Positions 35,546 to 44,895 of a stretch of DNA of 64,000 nucleotides are shown here, piece after piece. How positions within the stretch are numbered: position 1 is the stretch's first letter; every line of letters begins with the position of its first letter. The DNA lies in NCBI GenBank assembly GCA_016703765.1, contig JADJBL010000001.1:320133-384132 (forward strand), read 5' to 3'. This DNA comes from Saprospirales bacterium (lineage in GTDB: Bacteria; Bacteroidota; Bacteroidia; Chitinophagales; Saprospiraceae). Made by a program: the position numbers and the translations under genes. Under the pieces are notes generated by a model, which was given only the letters and a program-made list of their open reading frames with translations, searched no databases and was not told the origin of the DNA.

Positions 35546-37681
35546 ATGTACACTGCAGAACAGCAACGCGCTTTTTACGAGCTGTCCAAGGAATTGTTGA
35601 AGGAAGGCCCCTTGCCGTCGAGGGAGGCTTCGGAGGCGGTCATGCGCGACCTACGCGACGCCATTTTGTACCACGAGTGGCGGTACTATGTGTTGAACGA
35701 CCCCGTCGTCAGCGATTTTGAATACGACGGCCTTTTCAAACAGTTGCAAAACCTGGAGGCGCATTACCCGGAACTCATCTCTCCCGATTCGCCTACGCAG
35801 CGCGTTTCCGCCGACCTCACCGAGGAGTTTCCCTCCGTGGAGCACCTTAGTCCCATGCTTTCGCTTGCCAATTCCTACGATGCAGACGACCTCGTCGAAT
35901 TCGACGAGCAGGTTAAAAAACTGACGATGAGCCCGGTGGACGCGGAAGTGGAATACGTGGTCGAGCCGAAATACGACGGGGGCACCATCGCCCTGGTCTA
36001 TGAAAACGACCTGCTGGCGCGGGCTTCCACCAGGGGAAACGGCGTAATGGGCGAGGAGATCACCGCCAACGCACGGGTGATCCGCTCCATTCCGCTCAAA
36101 GCCGCCTTCTCCCAATCGGGTTTTAAAAAGGTGGAACTGCGCGGGGAGGTGCTCATTAGAAAGGACATTTTCAACCAAATGAACCGCAAGCGCGAAGCCG
36201 AAGGCCTGGCGCTTTTTGCCAACCCCCGCAACGCAGCCACGGGCGGCCTGCGAATCAAAGACCCCAAAGAGGCAGCCCAAAGAGGCTTGGAAGCCTTCGT
36301 TTACCAAATGGCCTTTGCCGAAACCACGGATGGGAAAGACGGGCTGGGAACTCTTTCCACCCACGACCAAAGCATCGAGTTGTTGGGCCGGCTGGGTTTC
36401 AAAATACCCGACGAGGAGCGGAAAGTATGTCGGGGCATCAAAGAGGTCATCGACTTTTGCATGCATTGGCAGGCGCGAAGGGAGGATTTTCCCTACGAGA
36501 TCGACGGCATGGTCGTCAAGGTCAACCGACGCGACTTGCAGGAGCGCTGCGGCTTTACCAGCCACCACCCACGCTGGGCCATCGCCTTCAAATTTCAGGC
36601 AAAACAGGCCACGACTAAACTGCTGAATGTGGAATTTCAGGTGGGCAAGGTGGGATCCATCACTCCTGTGGCCAAGCTCGAACCGGTGCCCCTGGCCGGG
36701 GTTACCATCTCCTCCGTCTCCTTGCACAACGAGGATTTTATCCGAACAAAAGACCTACGGATCGGGGATACCGTCCTCGTGGAGCGAGCCGGCGACGTCA
36801 TTCCCTACATCGTCAAATCCATGGCCGAGCTCCGCACCGGCTCGGAAAAGCCCATCGAGTTTCCCCGTTACTGCCCCATAAACGACACCTCCGAACCCGT
36901 CGAGCTGGTTCGGGAGGAAGGCGAAGCCGCCTGGCGCTGCCCCAGCTGTGTATGCGGCGCCCAGGACCTGCAACGGATCATCTGGCATGTGTCCAAAGAC
37001 GCCATGGATATCGAAGGGCTTGGAAAGTCGATCGTGGAGCGTTTCTTCGAAATGGGCTGGCTGCGCAACCCCGCAGATATCTACCGGCTGCCTTACGAGC
37101 AGATCGCCGATATGGAGGGCTTCGGCGCCAAATCGGTGGCCAATCTCCGGGCCTCGGTGGAAAAAGCCAAACGAAACCCCATGCATCGGCTTTTGCATAG
37201 TTTGAGCATTCACCACCTCGGACAAAAGGCGTCCAAGCTTCTGGCAGCCGGGGTTAGCCATGTGCTCGACCTGAAAGACTGGACGGAGGAGGACTTTACC
37301 CATATCAAGGACATCGGCCCCGTGGTGGCCGAGAGTGTGATGGCCTTTTTCCGCCAGCCCTCCAATATTTCCATGCTGCGCGACATGGAGGAGTTGGGCG
37401 TCAACCTTCGACAGACGGAGGAGGACCAGCCCAAAACCGCCTCCGCCGACGCTCCCCTGGCCGGAAAATCCATCCTCTTCACCGGAACGCTCCAGACCCT
37501 CGGACGCAAGGAGGCCCAGGAAAAAGCCGAAGCCGCCGGCGCCCGCAATGTCAGCGCCGTGAGCGCCAAGCTCGACATTCTCGTGGTCGGGGCCGAAGCG
37601 GGCTCCAAACTCAAGAAAGCCAGGGAGTTGGGAACCGTCCAGATTTTGACGGAGGAAGAATTTATCCAAATAGTCGGTTGA
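35546..37681 (+). CDS. ligA: NAD-dependent DNA ligase
   Basis: 711 residues with the full LigA layout: Ia domain (about 30-100), adenylation domain with the nucleophile Lys142 in EPKYDGGTIAL, OB fold (GKVGSITPVAKLEPVPLAGVT), zinc-binding segment (about 442-472), HhH repeats (IADMEGFGAKSVANL, HIKDIGPVVAESV), and a C-terminal BRCT domain (AGKSILFTGTLQTLGRKEAQ). It seals nicks in replication and repair. The zinc segment reads RYCPINDT rather than CPxC, so the usual second cysteine is absent, while CPSCVCG supplies extra ones. It lies 36 bases after rlmD. Confidence 0.95.
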   Translation: MYTAEQQRAFYELSKELLKEGPLPSREASEAVMRDLRDAILYHEWRYYVLNDPVVSDFEYDGLFKQLQNLEAHYPELISPDSPTQRVSADLTEEFPSVEHLSPMLSLANSYDADDLVEFDEQVKKLTMSPVDAEVEYVVEPKYDGGTIALVYENDLLARASTRGNGVMGEEITANARVIRSIPLKAAFSQSGFKKVELRGEVLIRKDIFNQMNRKREAEGLALFANPRNAATGGLRIKDPKEAAQRGLEAFVYQMAFAETTDGKDGLGTLSTHDQSIELLGRLGFKIPDEERKVCRGIKEVIDFCMHWQARREDFPYEIDGMVVKVNRRDLQERCGFTSHHPRWAIAFKFQAKQATTKLLNVEFQVGKVGSITPVAKLEPVPLAGVTISSVSLHNEDFIRTKDLRIGDTVLVERAGDVIPYIVKSMAELRTGSEKPIEFPRYCPINDTSEPVELVREEGEAAWRCPSCVCGAQDLQRIIWHVSKDAMDIEGLGKSIVERFFEMGWLRNPADIYRLPYEQIADMEGFGAKSVANLRASVEKAKRNPMHRLLHSLSIHHLGQKASKLLAAGVSHVLDLKDWTEEDFTHIKDIGPVVAESVMAFFRQPSNISMLRDMEELGVNLRQTEEDQPKTASADAPLAGKSILFTGTLQTLGRKEAQEKAEAAGARNVSAVSAKLDILVVGAEAGSKLKKARELGTVQILTEEEFIQIVG

Positions 37682-37751
37682 GCAAGCAACTATTGCGGCC
37701 CAAAAGGCAACTTACTGAATAATTAGCGCGCACTAACAAAACTATAATCTC

Positions 37752-40700
37752 ATGTTCCTCAGAGCTCTCCCCCTGCTCCTTTGGCTCGGGCTCCTACCTC
37801 ATTTCTCCCCCGCACAATGCACCCTCACCTGTAAAAGCGTACAGGTTTCCTTGAACCTACAATGCGAAGGATTGATCGAACCCCTTACCCTGCTGGCCGG
37901 CAATCCCGGCCCCGGGTGTCTGGACGATCTGATCGTACAACTTTTCGATGAAGACGGCAATTTGATCCCGGGCAGTCCGATCATCACCGGCGACTATATC
38001 GACCAAACCCTGACGGGGATGGTGCTCGACACGGTCTCGGGAAATTCCTGCTGGGGCGAAATCCTGGTGGAGGACAAACTTCCCCCCACCATAAGCTGCG
38101 GCAGTGTCAGCGTCACCTGTTTCGACGAGACCGACCCGGCCTCTGCCGGTTTGCCGGTCGCAAGCGACAATTGCAGTACCCCTCCTTTTCTCGACTATGT
38201 CGATAGCCCGGTTTATACCAATTGCACCGACTCCGATACCATTTTGCTGATCAACCGCCTGTGGTCGGCAGAGGATGCCAGTGGAAATACTTCTCATTGC
38301 ATCCAGAAGATATTCGTCGTGCGGCCCCCGCTCAACTCCATAGTCCTGCCCCCGGACCGCGACGGAGTGGAGGCTGCGGCATTGTACTGCCCTGCAAGCG
38401 ATACCTCTCCCGCGAACGCCGGATACCCCGTCTTTAATGGAACTCCCATCGACAGCATTTGCGGTTTCGAATCCTTTTTTAGCGATGTAGCGGTGGCTAC
38501 CTGCGAAGGCAGTTTTTCCGTGTTCCGGGAATGGGAGCTGTACGACGGCTGCAGAGGGGAGAGCGTTTTCTATACCCAGCTCATCGAGGTGCTGGATACC
38601 CTGCCCCCCAACATGGTATGTCCCGACGACGTCGAGGTGAATACCAGCAACCTCGACTGCACGGCGACGATTATTTTTCCCGAGCCCGCCACTTACGACT
38701 CCTGCGGATCGACCGTAAATATTTCGGTGGAAGGTTCCTTTGGGCTCGTACAGGGAAACACGATTTACAACCTCGAATACGGCGTCTATAACACCACCTG
38801 CATCGCCACCGACGAATGCGGCAATACCAACACCTGCCAATTCCAGATTACGGTACACGACATCGTCCCTCCAGTCGCAGTGAGCGCGAGCAACCCCAAT
38901 ATTTCGCTCCTGCCGACCTCCCCTACGCTGGTCAACGCAGCGACTTTCGACGGTGGGAGCTGGGATAATTGCGGCGGGGTGGAGCTGGCGGTACGGCGAC
39001 TGGATTCGCCGTTTTGCGATGGCGACGATTCCACTCCCTTCGGTGCTTCGGCGCCCTGCTACTGCTGCGATATAAATAATCCGGTGTGGATCGAACTTCG
39101 TGTGACCGACCAGGACGGAAATATCAGCACCAGCCTTTCCAACGCCCAGGTATTCGACAACCTCAACCCTGGCATCCTCTGTCCGGCCAGTCTCACCTTG
39201 AACTGCGGAGATGATTACGAGGACCTGGACATTACAGGCCTGCCGACTGCGGCCGACAACTGCCCGGATTTTACCATCACGCGTTCCGACAGCGTCCAGA
39301 TTTCCAACTGCGGCGAGGGGCTCGTTGTGCGAAACTGGCTGATCGTGGATGCCGTGGGCCGGAAAGCCTCCTGCAATCAAAGCATCGCCATAGAGAATCA
39401 GGATCCTTTCTATATCAACCCCATCGACCCTTTTGACCCCGACGACGATATTATCTGGCCGGAGGATTTCAGCTCTCCCACATGCGGGGAGGGTCTGGAA
39501 CCCGATATGCTCCCTTTTGAGAACGGATTCCCCCAGATCCTCGACGATACGACCTGTATGACGATCGCCTATAACTATACCGACACCTATCTCAACTCTC
39601 CCACCGCCTGCGTGGAAATTCTCCGCAACTGGCTGGTAGTGGACTGGTGTCAGTTCAACGCCATCACCCAAACGGGTATCTGGAAATACATTCAGGTGAT
39701 CCACATCACGAACTCCGAGGCCCCGGTTATTCTCGGGGTTTGCGAGGATGTCGAGGCCTGCAGTTACGATGCCGCCTGTGCGGGAGGGGATATCTCCCTT
39801 TTTATCGAAGCGGAAGACGATTGCACCCTCCAGGAGAACCTGAGCTACGAATACGAGATCGACCTGTTCGACAACGGCTCGATCGACGAATCCGGGGAAG
39901 GGGCGGAGATCGACGGCAATTTTCCCCTCGGCACGCACCGGTACACCTTCGCGGTGGAGGACGACTGTGGCAATGTCAGCACCTGCTCCAAAACCTTCAC
40001 CATCGAGGACTGCAAAAACCCCACCCCCGTCTGCGAAGGCCTGATTGTGGAAATTATGAACCTTCCCGTTCCCATGATCGAAGTCGCTGCGCTTGAACTA
40101 AACGGCGGCAGTTACGACAATTGCTCCGATCCGGACGCTTTGCAATTTTCTTTTTCCGCAGACACCAGTGACATATCGAGGATCTTTACCTGCAACCATA
40201 TCGGCGCCAATACCATGGAAATGTGGGTGACCGACAAAAAGGGAAACCAGGATTTTTGCACAGTGGAGCTGATCATCCAAAACAACCTGGCAGCTTGTAT
40301 TTCCCAGGTTTCGATCTCCGGCGCGCTGAGCACCGAAAGCGGAAGCCCGGTGGGCAATGCCCTCGTCACGCTCAACGGCAGCGATTCCCTGACTACCATG
40401 GGCGACGGCCTGTTTCTGTTCGAGTTTTTGCAGGCAGGCGGAGACTACACCATCCTCCCCTCCAAACTCAGCGATGTGGATAACGGGGTCACGACCTTCG
40501 ACATGGTCCTCATCACCCGCCATATCCTCGGGCTCGTCCCCCTGGACTCTCCCTACAAACTCATCGCCGCAGACGCGAACCGCTCCGGCTCGGTTTCCAC
40601 GCTGGACCTGGTGGATATCCGAAAGGTGGTGCTTGGGCTCCAGCCTGAGTTTACAAACAATAGCTCCTGGCGCTTTATCGACAAAAATTATCACTTTCCG

Positions 40701-40832
40701 GATCCGGCAGACCCATTTGGAGAGCCCTTCCCGGAATTCCTTTCCTTCAACAACCTCAGCGGTATTGAAATTGCCGACTTTATCGCGGTTAAAACGGGCG
40801 ATGTGAACGGGTCTGCCGATCCGCTTGAATAG
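37752..40832 (+). CDS. Large secreted Cys-rich multidomain protein with dockerin-like C-terminus
   Basis: 1026 residues beginning with a signal peptide (FLRALPLLLWLGLLPHFSPAQC). The body has repeated HYR/Ig-like modules with paired cysteines and motifs such as DNCS, DECGNTNTCQFQITV, DNCPDFTITRSD and DDCGNVSTCSKTF, typical of bacteroidete surface proteins. Near residues 860-960 are a carboxypeptidase-regulatory-like segment (LSTESGSPVGNALVTLNGS) and two dockerin-type EF-hand-like repeats (DVDNGVTTFDMVLITRHILG and DANRSGSVSTLDLVDIRKVV). It ends in VKTGDVNGSADPLE with no recognisable T9SS sorting domain. Function unknown; adhesion or matrix attachment is the family expectation. Confidence 0.75.
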   Translation: MFLRALPLLLWLGLLPHFSPAQCTLTCKSVQVSLNLQCEGLIEPLTLLAGNPGPGCLDDLIVQLFDEDGNLIPGSPIITGDYIDQTLTGMVLDTVSGNSCWGEILVEDKLPPTISCGSVSVTCFDETDPASAGLPVASDNCSTPPFLDYVDSPVYTNCTDSDTILLINRLWSAEDASGNTSHCIQKIFVVRPPLNSIVLPPDRDGVEAAALYCPASDTSPANAGYPVFNGTPIDSICGFESFFSDVAVATCEGSFSVFREWELYDGCRGESVFYTQLIEVLDTLPPNMVCPDDVEVNTSNLDCTATIIFPEPATYDSCGSTVNISVEGSFGLVQGNTIYNLEYGVYNTTCIATDECGNTNTCQFQITVHDIVPPVAVSASNPNISLLPTSPTLVNAATFDGGSWDNCGGVELAVRRLDSPFCDGDDSTPFGASAPCYCCDINNPVWIELRVTDQDGNISTSLSNAQVFDNLNPGILCPASLTLNCGDDYEDLDITGLPTAADNCPDFTITRSDSVQISNCGEGLVVRNWLIVDAVGRKASCNQSIAIENQDPFYINPIDPFDPDDDIIWPEDFSSPTCGEGLEPDMLPFENGFPQILDDTTCMTIAYNYTDTYLNSPTACVEILRNWLVVDWCQFNAITQTGIWKYIQVIHITNSEAPVILGVCEDVEACSYDAACAGGDISLFIEAEDDCTLQENLSYEYEIDLFDNGSIDESGEGAEIDGNFPLGTHRYTFAVEDDCGNVSTCSKTFTIEDCKNPTPVCEGLIVEIMNLPVPMIEVAALELNGGSYDNCSDPDALQFSFSADTSDISRIFTCNHIGANTMEMWVTDKKGNQDFCTVELIIQNNLAACISQVSISGALSTESGSPVGNALVTLNGSDSLTTMGDGLFLFEFLQAGGDYTILPSKLSDVDNGVTTFDMVLITRHILGLVPLDSPYKLIAADANRSGSVSTLDLVDIRKVVLGLQPEFTNNSSWRFIDKNYHFPDPADPFGEPFPEFLSFNNLSGIEIADFIAVKTGDVNGSADPLE

Positions 40833-40848
40833 CAAGGCATGCGGGGTA

Positions 40849-40880
40849 TTTGCTTTTAATGGGTAATCCGCTTAATTTTG
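40849..40880 (+). promoter_or_regulatory. Bacteroidete promoter (TTTG-N20-TAATTTTG) for the TlpA-like gene
   Basis: TTTG at 40849-40852 and TAATTTTG at 40873-40880 are spaced by 20 bases, the consensus arrangement. It leaves a leader of about 25 bases before ATG 40910 and supports that start over an upstream in-frame one at 40850. Confidence 0.7.
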
Positions 40881-40909
40881 AACTTCATTTTCATCAACAG
40901 ACCATAACT

Positions 40910-42289
40910 ATGTCCAGAATAAGCGGATTTTTTGCGCTCGCGGGGCTGGCTATTGCCGGTTCGGCCTTTATTCACCCTTCTCCGACAGAAAAGAACATCA
41001 CGCTGGAAGTGACCCTGAACAGTTGTCAGGGGGTGTCCACTGTGTTATATCTCTACGAATTTAACGGCGTGGGTTTCCGGCAGGTCCAGAATGTGCCTAT
41101 CGCCGAGGGCAAGGCGGTGTTCATCATGCCTGTTTCCAGTCCCAAATTTTATTATGTGGGCACCAACGAAAACAACCTGAAGCCCCTGATCCTGGGGTCG
41201 GAGGAGGAGGTCAAGTTTTCTGCAAGTTGTCTTCAGCTTCGGAACGGCCAGTTCATTTCTTCTTCTCTCAATTCCCAATACGAGCAATTGCGGGAAAAAA
41301 TAAACCAGCTTCGCGCCAGCTCCAACCAGCTTGCTCAGCAATACCGGGCGGCTTCGGGCGATGCGACCAAGATGGCGGATATGGAGGAGCAAATGAAAAA
41401 GATCGACGACAGGAAGCTGCGGCTGTTGGATTCGCTCAAAAATGTCAATCCGTATTTCTACCAGGTAGCGGCGCTGAACACCTACCTGAGTTTTCAGAAC
41501 TACGGCAAGGGATACGAAAACGAACTGGTCTATTTCGCGAAGGAATACTTCAAATTCGTCGACTGGAAAAACCGGGATTACGACTATCTCCCCTGGGTTT
41601 ACGAGGCCTGGAAGAGCTACGCCGAAACGATTACCAATACCGGACTTCAAAAAGATAAGCATAAAGCCTTGATCGACGAGGCGCTGAGCGCCATCCCATC
41701 CGACAGCCGCACGTACCAGCTTGCGCTGGGCGGGGTAGTTGCCCTCTTGCAGAGCAAGAACCACGCAAACTACATCCCGTACGCCCGGGATTTTATCGAG
41801 CGCTACCAGGCTGCGGAGCCCCAGGCAGCCGAACGCATGAAAGCCGAAGTAACCCGTATGGAAGCATTTGTCGAGGGAGGCACGGCGCCAGATTTCAAGC
41901 AACTCACTCCCGAAGGAAAGGAATTCGGGCTGAGCGACCTTCGCGGACAGGTGGTGCTCATCGACTTCTGGGCCAGTTGGTGCGGACCCTGCCGCAGGGA
42001 AAACCCCAACGTGGTCAAAATGTATAACAATTACAAAGAGAAAGGCTTTACCATATTGGGCGTGAGCCTCGACAACGATCGCAACCGCTGGGTTTCCGCC
42101 ATCGAAGCCGACGGCCTGACCTGGCACCATATTTCCGACCTCAAGCAATGGCAAAATTCCGCGGCCCAGTTGTACGGCGTCCGTTCCATTCCCCACACCA
42201 TCCTGATCGATAGGGAAGGGAAGATCCTCGCCCGCAATCTTCGCGGCCCAGCCCTGGAGGCCAAACTGGCTGAGATTTTCGGGGAATAG
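40910..42289 (+). CDS. TlpA-like thioredoxin-domain protein with DUF4369-like N-terminus
   Basis: 459 residues: signal peptide (GFFALAGLAIAGSAF), an N-terminal beta domain resembling DUF4369 (VTLNSCQGVSTVLYLYEF), a long helical middle, and a C-terminal AhpC/TlpA thioredoxin domain (VVLIDFWASWCGPCRRENP, GVSLDNDRNRW, SIPHTILIDREGKI). The redox pair is in WCGPC. Such proteins reduce disulfides or apocytochromes in the periplasm; the specific client is unknown. The start was chosen from the promoter position. It ends with an intrinsic terminator. Confidence 0.88.
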   Translation: MSRISGFFALAGLAIAGSAFIHPSPTEKNITLEVTLNSCQGVSTVLYLYEFNGVGFRQVQNVPIAEGKAVFIMPVSSPKFYYVGTNENNLKPLILGSEEEVKFSASCLQLRNGQFISSSLNSQYEQLREKINQLRASSNQLAQQYRAASGDATKMADMEEQMKKIDDRKLRLLDSLKNVNPYFYQVAALNTYLSFQNYGKGYENELVYFAKEYFKFVDWKNRDYDYLPWVYEAWKSYAETITNTGLQKDKHKALIDEALSAIPSDSRTYQLALGGVVALLQSKNHANYIPYARDFIERYQAAEPQAAERMKAEVTRMEAFVEGGTAPDFKQLTPEGKEFGLSDLRGQVVLIDFWASWCGPCRRENPNVVKMYNNYKEKGFTILGVSLDNDRNRWVSAIEADGLTWHHISDLKQWQNSAAQLYGVRSIPHTILIDREGKILARNLRGPALEAKLAEIFGE

Positions 42290-42311
42290 CCGACTGCGGG
42301 CCTCGAAAAGA

Positions 42312-42349
42312 AAAAAGCCCTTCCGGCACTCATGCCGGGAGGGCTTTTT
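42312..42349 (+). terminator. Intrinsic terminator after the TlpA-like gene
   Basis: AAAAAGCCC...CCGGCA at 42312-42328 pairs with TGCCGG...GGGCTTTTT at 42333-42349. The stem is GC-rich, interrupted by one small internal mismatch, with a short loop and a T run, in standard Rho-independent form. Confidence 0.8.
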
Positions 42350-42386
42350 GCGTTACTACTAAAACTGAATTTTTCATTCGCTTTCC

Positions 42387-44687
42387 ATGTGGAAAAAGCT
42401 CCCTCGCGTCCTGTTCTCCTTTCCTTTGCAATTGCTGGTGCTACACCTGCGCAGCAACCTGATCCTGCTTTCGATCTGGATACTCCTCACCATGCTGGTG
42501 ACGGGCGACCTGGGCAGAAAATACGGCATTGTCTATCTCTTCCTCTCTCCCGAATACCTGGGCGAGGTGAATTTCTGGAGTTTCTTTTTCGTAGGCTTCG
42601 GCTTTGGGGGAATGGTGATGAGCTGGAACCTGACGGTGTACCTCGTCAGCGCCTACCACTTCCCTTTTCTGGCAACCTTGTCCAGGCCATTCGTAAAATT
42701 TTGCATCAATAATTTCATCATTCCGGTAGCTTTTGCCGCATACTTCCTCTATGCGCACGTCCGCTTCGAGGTTTACGACGGAGCCAGCACCTGGAATGCG
42801 GTTTTTCTGCACGCATTGGGTTTCCTGTTCGGCATCGCTACTTTGCTCATCGGCCTGTTCGTGTATTTCTATTTCACCAATAAGGACATCCTCAGTTTTT
42901 TGAAGATCAAGGACGGGCAATATCCCCCGCCGGCCAATCTGGACGCGGGCTTGGGCATGGGAGTAAACATGGAAACCGTTCGCCGGCAGGAGGGGAAATG
43001 GAGGGTGGAAACCTACCTCAGCGAATCCCTGCGGCCCCGGCTCGTGCGAAGCGTGGCGCATTATGATACGGCCCTGCTGGAAAAGGTATTTCGTCAAAAC
43101 CATTTCAACGCCCTGTTTCTCCAGATCATGAGCCTGTTGGCACTTGTATTGCTCGGTTACCTGATCGACTGGTCCTATTTCAGGATTCCGACCAGCGCCA
43201 GCATATTTCTGGCTTTCAGCATCCTGATCGCATTGATCGGGGCCATCAGCTACTGGTTCCACGGCTGGCGCTTTGCGGTGGTGGCACTGATGTTTCTGAT
43301 CGTCAACTTCATCACCCGTCACGAAGGGCTCAATCATCGCAATAAGGCTTACGGGTTGGATTACAGCGCTGGAAAAGCGACTTACGATTTTCAAAGTCTG
43401 CAGGGTCTGACCTCCAGGGCCAATGTGCAGGCAGACCAGGAGGAGGAGATCCGGATGCTGAACCGCTGGGCTCAGAAAGTAGCCATGCCCGATGGGCAAA
43501 AACCCAAACTGGTGGTCCTTTGTCCGAGCGGCGGCGGCCTGAAATCGGCCGTTTGGACCATGCTCACCCTCCAAAAGGCCGACAGCATCACCAACGGGGC
43601 CTTGTTCAACCACGCGGCGCTCATCACGGGCGCCTCGGGCGGAATGATCGGGGCGGCTTACTATCGGGAGCTCTACCTGCGCCAATTGCAGGGCGATTCG
43701 CTCGATTGCGGGGATCCGCATTATCTGAACGACGTGGCAAAAGACCTGCTCAACGCGGTTTCCTTTACCGTAGTGACGAACGATCTGTTCATTCCCTGGG
43801 CCCGTTTTGAAGCGGGAGGATATACCTATGTGAAAGACAGAGGGTATAGCTTCGAGCGCCAATTGGTAGAAAATACGGGGGGACTCTTCGATAAAACCCT
43901 CCGCGAATACTGGCTCCCGGAGCAAAAAGCCCTCATTCCAAAGCTGTTTATCACTCCGGCCATCATCAACGACGGCCGCAGGATGGTGATCTCTCCTCAG
44001 AAGGTTTCGTATATGATGGCCCCGCCGGTTTCGGTCCGAAAAGGCGAGTTTATGGAGATCGACGCCGTCGATTTCGGCCGGCTTTTTGAGCAGCAGAATC
44101 CCTACAACCTCCTTTTTTCCAGCGCTTTGCGCATGAATGCCACTTTTCCCTATATCCTTCCCAATGTGTACCTGCCTACCCACCCTTCCATCGAGGTCAT
44201 GGACGCCGGGTTCCGGGACGATTTCGGGATAAAGTCCGCCACCCGCTACCTACATGTGTTTCGCGACTGGATTCTCGAACACACCAGCGGGGTAATCCTG
44301 ATCGAAATGTGGGCATTCGACCGGGTGCGTGAGATCTCTCCTTCCAACAATCAAGGGGTCGTGGAGTCCGTTTTCAGCCCCCTGGGAATCGCAGGACAGT
44401 TTATCGACCTCCAATATTACGAGCACGACAACAGCATCGGTATGTTGTACGACCTGCTTGGGGAGGACATGCTGGAAACCCTTCGCTTCACCTACCATCC
44501 CAGCGCCCAAAACGCAGAGGCCACCATATCCTTCCACCTGACCAAGCGGGAGAAAAGCGACATCATTAAAGCCATGGAGCTCCCGGAAAACCAGAAGAAC
44601 CTCCGGAGGCTGGCCGAACTGCTCCAACCTGCCGGCCCAAAATCTTCTCCCGAGGCCGTGGAGAAGGTATTGCTCACCGGACAGTGA
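42387..44687 (+). CDS. Patatin-like phospholipase with N-terminal membrane domain
   Basis: 766 residues. The first 320 contain about seven hydrophobic helices (for example LLSIWILLTMLVTG, ALGFLFGIATLLIGLFVYFYF, LMSLLALVLLGYLI-like stretches). The C-terminal half is a patatin hydrolase: oxyanion loop CPSGGGLKSAVW, nucleophile in TGASGGMIGAAYY (G-x-S-x-G), and catalytic Asp in VMDAGFRDDFG. Patatins hydrolyse acyl esters of phospholipids or lipid A-like substrates; the membrane domain should position the enzyme on the inner membrane. It is a single gene, 37 bases past the preceding terminator. Confidence 0.85.
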   Translation: MWKKLPRVLFSFPLQLLVLHLRSNLILLSIWILLTMLVTGDLGRKYGIVYLFLSPEYLGEVNFWSFFFVGFGFGGMVMSWNLTVYLVSAYHFPFLATLSRPFVKFCINNFIIPVAFAAYFLYAHVRFEVYDGASTWNAVFLHALGFLFGIATLLIGLFVYFYFTNKDILSFLKIKDGQYPPPANLDAGLGMGVNMETVRRQEGKWRVETYLSESLRPRLVRSVAHYDTALLEKVFRQNHFNALFLQIMSLLALVLLGYLIDWSYFRIPTSASIFLAFSILIALIGAISYWFHGWRFAVVALMFLIVNFITRHEGLNHRNKAYGLDYSAGKATYDFQSLQGLTSRANVQADQEEEIRMLNRWAQKVAMPDGQKPKLVVLCPSGGGLKSAVWTMLTLQKADSITNGALFNHAALITGASGGMIGAAYYRELYLRQLQGDSLDCGDPHYLNDVAKDLLNAVSFTVVTNDLFIPWARFEAGGYTYVKDRGYSFERQLVENTGGLFDKTLREYWLPEQKALIPKLFITPAIINDGRRMVISPQKVSYMMAPPVSVRKGEFMEIDAVDFGRLFEQQNPYNLLFSSALRMNATFPYILPNVYLPTHPSIEVMDAGFRDDFGIKSATRYLHVFRDWILEHTSGVILIEMWAFDRVREISPSNNQGVVESVFSPLGIAGQFIDLQYYEHDNSIGMLYDLLGEDMLETLRFTYHPSAQNAEATISFHLTKREKSDIIKAMELPENQKNLRRLAELLQPAGPKSSPEAVEKVLLTGQ

Positions 44688-44895
44688 AGGCCGGCGGAGT
44701 AACTGAAAAGGCCGAATTATTAAAAATCCCGGATAAAGTTGGTAAATTGCCGCGCCTATAACCAACTTATTCCCCAAGAAAACCACTCCTTAAATCTTAC
44801 CCTCGCTTAAGCTCTTTGAGTTTAGCGAGCACCGGTTGTTGCATTCCCTTGAATCAACCGACTTTAGTCAATAAATTATTAATAGAATCAGAAAT

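Noticed and set aside
37857..39938. Long open frame (about 690 codons) on the minus strand opposite the Cys-rich secreted protein
   Set aside because: It has no recognisable motifs, is rich in Arg/Val/Gly as expected for the antisense of GC-biased codons, and the plus-strand protein has a clear signal peptide and domain repeats.
42441..44183. Long minus-strand open frame opposite the patatin gene
   Set aside because: The plus strand encodes an intact patatin with catalytic motifs; the antisense product has no family features.
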